From: Leptolinea sp. HRD-7
GTDB taxonomy: Bacteria; Chloroflexota; Anaerolineae; Anaerolineales; Anaerolineaceae
Reading direction: 5' to 3'
DNA: 64,000 nucleotides
NCBI GenBank assembly: GCA_024363285.1
Contig: AP024710.1
Span: 2,388,001 to 2,452,000 of the forward strand
Positions 18,928-25,704 of this stretch are shown one piece after another (the stretch's first letter is position 1; each line of letters begins with the position of its first letter). The notes beneath the pieces are model-generated. The model searched no databases and was not told where the DNA came from. It saw nothing but the letters and a program-made list of their open reading frames with translations. The position numbers and the translations under genes are program-made.

Positions 18928-19650
18928 TTAACCTTCTGTCTGTTCGGTTTGTTCTTTTTCCTGTGAGGGTAAAAGTACTGAATTCACCTGTTCGACTTTT
19001 TCCATAGGGAACGCATTATCTTTTGCTTTCTTGCGCAAAAAGTCTTTTACCTTGTCTGTTTCCATTGCTGCGTAAGGTGCTTCAGGTGCTTTGACTGATG
19101 CCCGGGGGTTGGTGAAGAGAAGTAACGGTTTTACATCCGGAACCGAGTCTGCGTCTAGTTGACGTTTCAGGTATTTCTGGATGTCTTCTAATGTGTATTC
19201 AGCCTCTTTTTCCGGGCGGCCAAGTCCTTCCTGGGCAAAAATCTTCATATACCAGTTTCCACCTTTTTGCTTGAATCGGCCTTTTTCAAACGTAATGGTT
19301 CCCGGTTGGTTATAAGGAAGGATAGTCCATACTCCAGAGGGTCCAACCAGTAGATGCGAGGTGGGAGTGGTGTAATGGTACAGGGTATAGCGGTTATCCA
19401 ATCCTTTTAATGCTGCGCTCACCTGTTCATCGGGGCGGGGTGACCGGCCAAATTTGTTGCTGAAATATATACCAAACTGTGAAACCATGAAACCCAGGAT
19501 TAACGCTCCGTAAGAATACATGATGTAGGTCATGTCGCCCTGCATGGAGATGATCAGGCCGAAGATCAAAATGAATATGGCGGAAAAGGTCAAAATCTGC
19601 CCGATCCGTTTGTTACGATTGATCAATTTGGTATTTGAGATGATTTTCAT
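18928..19650 (-). CDS. Two-helix membrane protein with NERD-like domain
   Basis: 240 residues: two membrane helices (about 17-65) and then a cytoplasmic region beginning RSPRPDEQVSAALKGL and continuing TSHLLVGPSGVWTILPYNQPG, the pattern of NERD (nuclease-related) domains, where a conserved Glu and a central Asp line a putative nuclease site. Some of these residues look altered (no clear iD...E.K triad), so nuclease activity is doubtful. The C-terminus is Lys/Glu-rich. It lies 26 bases after plsX in the same direction and is probably co-transcribed. Function unknown. Confidence 0.65.
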   Translation of the reverse strand: MKIISNTKLINRNKRIGQILTFSAIFILIFGLIISMQGDMTYIMYSYGALILGFMVSQFGIYFSNKFGRSPRPDEQVSAALKGLDNRYTLYHYTTPTSHLLVGPSGVWTILPYNQPGTITFEKGRFKQKGGNWYMKIFAQEGLGRPEKEAEYTLEDIQKYLKRQLDADSVPDVKPLLLFTNPRASVKAPEAPYAAMETDKVKDFLRKKAKDNAFPMEKVEQVNSVLLPSQEKEQTEQTEG

Positions 19651-19676
19651 TGAGGCAATATCTTTCTTTAGGAGGG

Positions 19677-20699
19677 TTATGACCCCGATTCGGGGGTTGA
19701 GATGGCAGACAATTTATCCTGGATACCATCACGTAGTGAACTCAATAGGTCAGCCTGAACAGAGTTGTAGGCCACTTTCAGCGCGGATGTTAATGCGCGG
19801 GAGTCGGAACGACCATGACCCACGAAGACCAGTCCGTCAATTCCTAAGAGCGGAGCGGCACCGGTTTCTCTAGGGTCCATCATTTTCTTGATGGCTTTAA
19901 ATGCCGGTTTAGCTAATAAGGCGCCAATTTTGGTCTGCAAAGAAGACATCAATTCTTCTTTCAGTGTATCTGTGATCAATTTCGCCACGGCTTCGCTGGA
20001 TTTTAAAAAGATATTTCCGGTGAAACCGTCTGTGACCACTACATCTGTCTGTCCGCTGAAGACTTCTTTACTTTCCACATTTCCGATATAGTTGATGCCG
20101 CACGATTCAAGCAGATGATACGTATCTTTAATTAGCTGGTTCCCTTTTCCCGCTTCTTCTCCATTGGAAAGCAACCCCACGCGGGGATTGCTGAGCTTCA
20201 AGGTTTTTTCCGCGTAGATGCTGCCCATAATGGCAAATTGAACCAGGAATTCCGGACGGCAATCCGCGTTGGCGCCGATATCCAATACCACACAGTGACC
20301 GCCTTTGACCGGGAAAAGCGCGGTAAGAGCCGGGCGCTGAACTCCCGGCAGGCGACCCAAAACGCGAAGGGCGTTGAACATAATACCGCCGGTATTGCCG
20401 GCAGATATAAACGCCTGCCCCTCGCCCGATTTGACCAATTTCAACCCAACTGCCATTGAATTATCCGGTTTCTTTTTGGCATTTTCAACGGGTTTGTCCC
20501 ACATCTCTAAAATGTCAGGGGCGTGGACCAGCCGCACTTTTGACTTATCCCCGGCAGCGGCATCGAGTTTGGGTTTCACAACCTCTTCATTACCGACCAG
20601 CAGGATCTCTTCTCCAAACTGATTGGAAAAATCTATGGCTGCGCGGATCTCGGGATCAGGGTATTGATCGCTTCCCATTGCGTCGAGAACAAGGGTCAT
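19677..20699 (-). CDS. plsX: Phosphate acyltransferase PlsX
   Basis: 340 residues with the complete PlsX pattern: LDAMGSDQYPDPEIRAA at the N-terminus, FISAGNTGGIMFNALRVLGRLPGVQRPA, DIGANADC, VGLLSNGEEAGKGN and DGFTGNIFLKSSE. PlsX converts acyl-ACP and phosphate to acyl-phosphate, the first step of phosphatidic acid synthesis in most bacteria. GGAGC lies before ATG 20699. The usual partners (rpmF, fabD, acpP) are not adjacent. A tRNA-Leu gene is read in the opposite direction just upstream. Confidence 0.96.
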   Translation of the reverse strand: MTLVLDAMGSDQYPDPEIRAAIDFSNQFGEEILLVGNEEVVKPKLDAAAGDKSKVRLVHAPDILEMWDKPVENAKKKPDNSMAVGLKLVKSGEGQAFISAGNTGGIMFNALRVLGRLPGVQRPALTALFPVKGGHCVVLDIGANADCRPEFLVQFAIMGSIYAEKTLKLSNPRVGLLSNGEEAGKGNQLIKDTYHLLESCGINYIGNVESKEVFSGQTDVVVTDGFTGNIFLKSSEAVAKLITDTLKEELMSSLQTKIGALLAKPAFKAIKKMMDPRETGAAPLLGIDGLVFVGHGRSDSRALTSALKVAYNSVQADLLSSLRDGIQDKLSAISTPESGS

Positions 20700-20726
20700 T
20701 TCGGGCTCCTTAAACTTTTAGTTTGC

Positions 20727-20754
20727 TTGACACGGGTACAGCACCGATTATAAT
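20727..20754 (+). promoter_or_regulatory. sigma70-type promoter of tRNA-Leu(GAG)
   Basis: TTGACA (20727-20732), 16-base spacer, TATAAT (20749-20754), ending 13 bases before the tRNA. Confidence 0.9.
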
Positions 20755-20767
20755 ATCACTCACAGTC

Positions 20768-20849
20768 GCGCTGGTGCTGGAATTGGCAGACAGGCATGGT
20801 TGAGGGCCATGTGCCGCAAGGCGTGGGGGTTCAAGTCCCCCCCAGCGCA
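20768..20849 (+). tRNA. tRNA-Leu (anticodon GAG)
   Basis: An 82-base class II tRNA: acceptor GCGCTGG/CCAGCGC with A73, D arm, anticodon stem CATGG/CCATG around loop TTGAGGG, a long variable arm typical of Leu, and T arm with GGTTCAAGTCC. CCA is not encoded. Confidence 0.95.
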
Positions 20850-20865
20850 CTCGTAAATCGGAATT

Positions 20866-20891
20866 ACCACCCCAAACGGGGTGGTTTTTTT
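20866..20891 (+). terminator. Terminator of tRNA-Leu(GAG)
   Basis: ACCACCCC and GGGGTGGT pair around a four-base loop, followed by seven T. The T-run overlaps the stop codon of the convergent LarA-like gene. Confidence 0.92.
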
Positions 20892-21777
20892 ATCCTACGA
20901 TAGGATACGTCATTCCACCGTGTGGAAAAATAGCTACATTGGCTTTCTTTGAGAATTTTTGCCGCGCTAATTCGATGGCTTCTTCCGGCGAATTGACAAA
21001 TTCTATAAAAACCAGATTATTACGCGCTTCCTGAGGGATAGTAGGGGCGTACATTACCAGACGGCAGCGGCACATTGCCTGAAGAGCAAAATACAGGAAG
21101 AATTTATCCTCCTCGCCCATGTTCTTCAATTTCAGTTTGGGTACCAATGGGAGTATGATGGGTGCGATCAACTTCAGCATTCGCCTGCTGACGGGTAATT
21201 TTTTATTCGCCAGCCCAAACACGCCGAGACCTTCTTCAGCCCGCGCCAGAACGATCAACACGCCACCGCGGCGAACCGCACGGATGGTATTTGCCAATGC
21301 TTTTACGCCCTGCCGCAGATCAGAATCCATAGGGTTTGATGATGTAATTACAACATCAGCTTCTTGAGGTACCCGGGCACTGTAGATCTCTGAACTGGTT
21401 CGACAGCCTTCGCGGTGGGCGGCTACAGGGTCACCCGCTACAAAACGAACGGGTTTGAGTGAACTGTTCAGTACCGCATTGATGATAAATACCGGTTTGT
21501 GCATCATACCGGCGGCCTCTTCGAGGTCAAGGCGCATCGGGTTGATTTCGATCGGTTGGCCGACCATGTTGAATGTTCCCGGTTGGCAATTGATGGCGTG
21601 ATTGTGAGCAATGGTCAAACGCCCGGCAACGCCCGGAACAATGTTTTTGTATCCCCCGCCAAAACTGGCAATGATATGTGGTTCAATACAGCCAATCGAG
21701 ATGATCAAATCACTATCTGTAACTGTGCGGTTGATCCAGACTGGTGTGCCGCGGCTAGTGGTTCCGAGGAACTTCAT
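20890..21777 (-). CDS. LarA-family protein, C-terminal part (interrupted gene)
   Basis: 295 residues corresponding to the C-terminal two thirds of LarA, the nickel-pincer-dependent 2-hydroxyacid racemase/epimerase family. It keeps IEPHIIASFGGGYK (His and the Lys that carries the pyridinium thioacid cofactor in characterised LarA) and IAHNH (a catalytic His). It is in frame with the N-terminal part at 21808-22200: a TGA at 21808-21810 and ten further codons (reading ESHDCDNPEK) lie between them. ATG 21777 has GGAG a few bases upstream, so a separate polypeptide could be made. Whether the gene is dead, split, read through or carries a sequencing error cannot be told here. No larB, larC or larE nearby. 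Confidence 0.8.
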   Translation of the reverse strand: MKFLGTTSRGTPVWINRTVTDSDLIISIGCIEPHIIASFGGGYKNIVPGVAGRLTIAHNHAINCQPGTFNMVGQPIEINPMRLDLEEAAGMMHKPVFIINAVLNSSLKPVRFVAGDPVAAHREGCRTSSEIYSARVPQEADVVITSSNPMDSDLRQGVKALANTIRAVRRGGVLIVLARAEEGLGVFGLANKKLPVSRRMLKLIAPIILPLVPKLKLKNMGEEDKFFLYFALQAMCRCRLVMYAPTIPQEARNNLVFIEFVNSPEEAIELARQKFSKKANVAIFPHGGMTYPIVG

Positions 21778-21807
21778 CTTCTCCGGATTGTCACAATCAT
21801 GGCTTTC

Positions 21808-22200
21808 TCATTTAATTTCAGCGGGAACACGATCTCCCATACGGCTGCGAACTTCTTTTTCTGACATTGGACGATGGACTCCCAGAGCAGGGACTACTGT
21901 GATGTCAGGTAGATTCACACCGGCAGATGTTATCTCATCCAGTATGATCGGTAAAATCTGTGAGACCGGTGTGGGGCGGCTCAGATCGTCAATAACAATG
22001 GCAACGTGCATGCCCGGTTTAATGGACGCACGCAGAGCCGGCGCCATAACCGGCCCATTTATCGCGTTTTTTACTGCTTCGTGAACATCAACCGGGGGAA
22101 TAGATGTAGACGGTTCAAACCGCCCGGTCACTTGCCAGATGGATGGCAATGACAGGTTGATTATTTCTTTACCCCAGGGAATGCTAACAGGATCGGTCAT
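21808..22200 (-). CDS. LarA-family protein, N-terminal part (interrupted gene)
   Basis: 130 residues covering the LarA N-terminal domain. VIDDLSRPTP carries the equivalents of Asp72 and Arg75, and LGVHRPMSEKEV the equivalent of His108 of Lactobacillus LarA. Translation stops at TGA 21808-21810 exactly where family members continue into a conserved H-D-C-D region, which is present downstream in the same frame. With the C-terminal part the sum (436 residues) equals a normal LarA length. The gene follows tRNA-Gly in the same direction with 87 bases between them. The substrate of the intact enzyme is unknown; many LarA paralogues act on hydroxyacids other than lactate. Confidence 0.78.
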   Translation of the reverse strand: MTDPVSIPWGKEIINLSLPSIWQVTGRFEPSTSIPPVDVHEAVKNAINGPVMAPALRASIKPGMHVAIVIDDLSRPTPVSQILPIILDEITSAGVNLPDITVVPALGVHRPMSEKEVRSRMGDRVPAEIK

Positions 22201-22287
22201 ACGCTGCCTCGGAAAGGGTAAACTAACAGAGCGCTATACTCACTCCGATTTGATACTTTTTATAAGAATATTTTTGTGAGGGGGAAG

Positions 22288-22359
22288 AGCGGGTGATGAG
22301 ATTCGAACTCACGAATGGTACCTTGGGAAGGTACTGCCTTACCACTTGGCGACACCCGC
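22288..22359 (-). tRNA. tRNA-Gly (anticodon CCC)
   Basis: A 72-base tRNA: acceptor GCGGGTG/CACCCGC with T73 as usual for Gly, anticodon stem GTACC/GGTAC around loop TTCCCAA, T arm GTGAG/CTCAT with TTCGAAT. CCA is not encoded. Confidence 0.95.
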
Positions 22360-22370
22360 ATGGTGAGTAG

Positions 22371-22399
22371 ATTATAGAACTGCCGATTGGGACTGTCAA
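22371..22399 (-). promoter_or_regulatory. Consensus sigma70 promoter of tRNA-Gly
   Basis: On the minus strand TTGACA (22399-22394), an exact 17-base spacer and TATAAT (22376-22371), 11 bases before the tRNA. This is a perfect match to the bacterial consensus. Confidence 0.93.
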
Positions 22400-22519
22400 G
22401 TAATCGCTATTGGTTTCGTAGAATAAAACCATTATGAAGGTTCTTCAAACCTATAGGTAAATGTTTCGGGAGACCATAAAACTTTCGACCGTTAAATTCT
22501 GAGTTGATTATTCATATAG

Positions 22520-22541
22520 AATTCATTGTATACAATGAATT
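22520..22541. promoter_or_regulatory. Perfect 22-bp palindrome, candidate operator of the PAS/HD-GYP operon
   Basis: Half-site AATTCATTGTA is followed without a gap by its exact reverse complement. The core TTGTATACAA resembles operators bound by GntR-family repressors. It lies 113 bp before the start of the PAS-GAF gene, in an otherwise gene-free, AT-rich 294 bp between tRNA-Gly and that gene. A loose promoter (TTGATT 22504, TATACA 22529, 19-base spacer) would place the -10 inside the palindrome. No T-run follows, so it is not a terminator. Confidence 0.5.
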
Positions 22542-22653
22542 TATGTTGTATCTTGAAGAAAGTGTAAATAAATTCACTTAACTTTGTGAAAATGTTTTCT
22601 TAATAGTTCTTGCGTAAAAAGGGCAAGAATTAACCGGGAGATCGGCATGCTAA

Positions 22654-25600
22654 ATGGATTTTAATAAAAAAAAATCTGATTCAGATAATCTCCTTTCAAC
22701 GATAGATGAAAATAACTACCGTCAATTAATCGAATACCTTTCTCCGTTTAATTTGGGAATTGTTCTTGTAGATATCAAAACGAAAATTCCTGTTGTATTC
22801 AATTCGGCTGCTCATCAAATACTCGGTTATTCGGGTGCGGAATTTAAGACAAAGAATATCGAGAACCATGAAGCTGCAGATGACATTGCGCTCACGAACC
22901 ATCTTTCTGAATCTGTTGACTCTGGTGTCGTTAAACAATTTGAAACAACTCTTGTTTCGAAATCCGGTGAACCTCGAAATTTCCGAATGAGTCTTCAAAA
23001 AGTAAAGTTTGGTGATCATCAATATTATTTATTAATGTATGAAGATATAACAGACGAGTACAGTACAACCCGATTAAATCAGGCAGAAAGACAGGTTTTT
23101 ACAATTTGTAATTCGGTCAGTTCAAAGACTGACTTCATCAGGGATTTGCTTTCATTTTTTAAATCTTTTTCAGGCTGTGAAGCGGTGGGAATTCGTTTAA
23201 GAAACGGAGATGATTTCCCATATTTTGAGACCACTGGTTTCTCAAAAGAGTTTGTTGAAATGGAGATATCGTTATGCGCGTATGATGAGGGCGGGAATTT
23301 ACTTCGGGAATCCGGAGGTGACCCGGTTTTGGAGTGTATGTGCGGCAATGTTATCCGCGGACGATATGACGCAACTAAACCATTCTTTACAGCACACGGC
23401 AGTTTTTGGACGGGAAATACAACCCAATTACTGGCCTCCACAACCGAAATAGACAGGCAATCCAGAATCTGCAAGCGTTGTAATGGCTCGGGGTATGAAT
23501 CCGTCGCGTTGATCCCAATCAGACACAACGAAACCACATACGGTTTGATCCAATTCAATGACAAACGTATCGGTTGGCACACATTAAAGAAAATTGAAGT
23601 TCTCGAATACCTGATCGATTATGTGTCTATTGCGCTGGCAAAACTCCAGGCTGAAGATGCCCGGATGGAAAGTGACCAGAATTTTAAACAGATTATCAAT
23701 TCCACTACCGAAGCTATCCTCATTCAAGACGCCGAAACGGGAAAAATCCTGGATGTGAACGATACCATGGTGAGAATGTTTGGCTTCGTTTCTAAAACGG
23801 AAGCACTATCAAAGTCAATCTCAGACATTTCTTACGGCGATTACAAAACAAATTCAACCCGCGCGATTGAACTTGTCAGAAAAGCGGCATCTGAGGGTCC
23901 TCAGACGTTTGAATGGCTTTGCCAGAAGGATAACGGTAAGACGTTCTGGGCTGAAATTGTGTTGAACAGGACTATTCTTTCTGGAAGAAAACGGATTCTA
24001 GCCGTGGTTCGTGATATTTCTGATCGAAAGAGAATGGAGGAAGCACTTAATTCTTCAAAAGAAAGATACCGTTTACTTTTTGAAGAGATGATAGAAGGGT
24101 TTGCTCTCCATGAAATAATACTTGATCAAAAAGGAACGCCTATCGATTACCGATTTTTAGATGTAAATCCCGCTTTTGAAACATTGACTGGTTTGCAAAG
24201 GGATAAATTGATCGGGCACACGGTAAAAGAAGTTATGCCGGGTATAGAAGATTATTGGATAGAAAAATATGGTCAAGTGGCTCTCAAGGGTGGAGATTTA
24301 CGTTATGAAAACTATGCTGGCGATTTAGAAAAATGGTTTAAAGTAACCGTATATAGTCCGAAATTTGGCCAATTTGTAACCGTTTTCGAAGATATCACCA
24401 ATAAAAAAATTGGTGATATGGCATTGTACGAGAGTGAAGAGCAATTTCGCAACACATTTGAACAATCATCTGTAGGAATGTGTATCGTGTCACTCGATGG
24501 GATTTTCTTGCGGATTAATAATTCATTTTGTCAGATGGTAGGATATTTGCCGGAAGAATTATTGGGCCAATCGATCAGTATGGTTACATATCCTGACGAT
24601 CAGACAATATCAAATCAGTTTTTAAAACTTCCGATAACCTCGGGTTCTCCCAGTGTGGAATTTGAAAAAAGGTACATTCACAAATCCGGGCAGATTATTT
24701 ACGTCAATATAAACTCAACCTTGATCCGTGATGCATCAGGCAATCCTCGCCATTTTATTACCCAGGTTCAGGATATTACAGAGAATAAAAAAATGGTTGA
24801 AGCGTTGCAGTTGAGAGACAAGATTTTCATTCACTCCATGGACATGCTTTTTATTGCCGGTTTCGATGGTTATTTCAAGGTGTTAAATCCGGCTTTTGAA
24901 AGAACCCTTGGTTGGACTTTGGAAGAATTGTATGCAAAACCCTGGCTAGATTTTGTATATCCGGAGGATAGAAAAAGAACAGAGGAAATCAAAGCCATTC
25001 GGTTAGACTCAGGCCTCGAAATTATTCAATTTGAAAACCGATATCTTTGTAAAGATGGCAGTTATAAATGGTTGTCATGGAATTCTTTTCCATACCCGGA
25101 AGAAGACATTATTGTCGGGGTAGCAAGAGATATTACTGAGAGAAAAGCGTTGGATGAATCTCTACACCTTTCAGAGGAACGATATAAATTAATAAATGAA
25201 GCAAGCTCCGATTCAATTTACAGTTATGATCGACAGGGAAGGTTTACACATGTAAATTCTGCTTTATGTAAATCACTTGGATTAACAAGCGATCAAATAA
25301 TTGGTAAAACCCATTCTGAATTGGGCTTCCCTAAGGAACAATGTGAAGAATGGGAAAAACTTCATGCGAAAGTATATGAAACTCAAAAAACCGTAATCTC
25401 TGAAACAGTAGCAACAATAAAAGGGGAAGAGAAATTTTATGAAGTTGTGCTGGATCCTATTTATGATCTGTCGGGGAATATTATCGGGATAGCCGGAACC
25501 ACTCGTGACATAGACGCGAGGAAAAAGGCCGAAATCAAGGTCCGCGAACAGATGGATGAACTTCGGCGGTGGAATGCTGTTACCCTTGGGCGCGAAAATC

Positions 25601-25704
25601 GGGTCATCGAATTAAAAAAAGAAGTAAATCAATTACTGGCTCAGCTGAATTTGCCTCCCCGATATTTGACTGGTAATGACATTGAGGAAAATTATGACCG
25701 GTGA
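22654..25704 (+). CDS. Multi-PAS/GAF sensory protein without an output domain
   Basis: 1016 residues, no membrane helix. Order: PAS (about 24-135), GAF (about 140-325), then five PAS domains (338-455, 468-580, 590-712, 718-832, 838-958), each closing with a D-I-T/S-E/D-R/N-K-like linker. The GAF domain has a cysteine cluster, C228-x-C230 and C273-x2-C276, with PFFTAHGSFWTGN between, which may bind a metal or act as a redox switch. The C-terminus (970-1016) is a coiled coil ending in LPPRY, known from PAS proteins that lack a kinase. No kinase, GGDEF or effector is present, so the output probably passes to the HD-GYP protein that overlaps its 3' end. Confidence 0.85.
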   Translation: MDFNKKKSDSDNLLSTIDENNYRQLIEYLSPFNLGIVLVDIKTKIPVVFNSAAHQILGYSGAEFKTKNIENHEAADDIALTNHLSESVDSGVVKQFETTLVSKSGEPRNFRMSLQKVKFGDHQYYLLMYEDITDEYSTTRLNQAERQVFTICNSVSSKTDFIRDLLSFFKSFSGCEAVGIRLRNGDDFPYFETTGFSKEFVEMEISLCAYDEGGNLLRESGGDPVLECMCGNVIRGRYDATKPFFTAHGSFWTGNTTQLLASTTEIDRQSRICKRCNGSGYESVALIPIRHNETTYGLIQFNDKRIGWHTLKKIEVLEYLIDYVSIALAKLQAEDARMESDQNFKQIINSTTEAILIQDAETGKILDVNDTMVRMFGFVSKTEALSKSISDISYGDYKTNSTRAIELVRKAASEGPQTFEWLCQKDNGKTFWAEIVLNRTILSGRKRILAVVRDISDRKRMEEALNSSKERYRLLFEEMIEGFALHEIILDQKGTPIDYRFLDVNPAFETLTGLQRDKLIGHTVKEVMPGIEDYWIEKYGQVALKGGDLRYENYAGDLEKWFKVTVYSPKFGQFVTVFEDITNKKIGDMALYESEEQFRNTFEQSSVGMCIVSLDGIFLRINNSFCQMVGYLPEELLGQSISMVTYPDDQTISNQFLKLPITSGSPSVEFEKRYIHKSGQIIYVNINSTLIRDASGNPRHFITQVQDITENKKMVEALQLRDKIFIHSMDMLFIAGFDGYFKVLNPAFERTLGWTLEELYAKPWLDFVYPEDRKRTEEIKAIRLDSGLEIIQFENRYLCKDGSYKWLSWNSFPYPEEDIIVGVARDITERKALDESLHLSEERYKLINEASSDSIYSYDRQGRFTHVNSALCKSLGLTSDQIIGKTHSELGFPKEQCEEWEKLHAKVYETQKTVISETVATIKGEEKFYEVVLDPIYDLSGNIIGIAGTTRDIDARKKAEIKVREQMDELRRWNAVTLGRENRVIELKKEVNQLLAQLNLPPRYLTGNDIEENYDR

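Noticed and set aside
21777-21810. Selenocysteine insertion at the TGA of the LarA-type gene
   Set aside because: The only nearby hairpin is a five-base stem (GATTG/CAATC) with a three-base loop, unlike a bacterial SECIS element, and no selenoprotein of this family is known to me.
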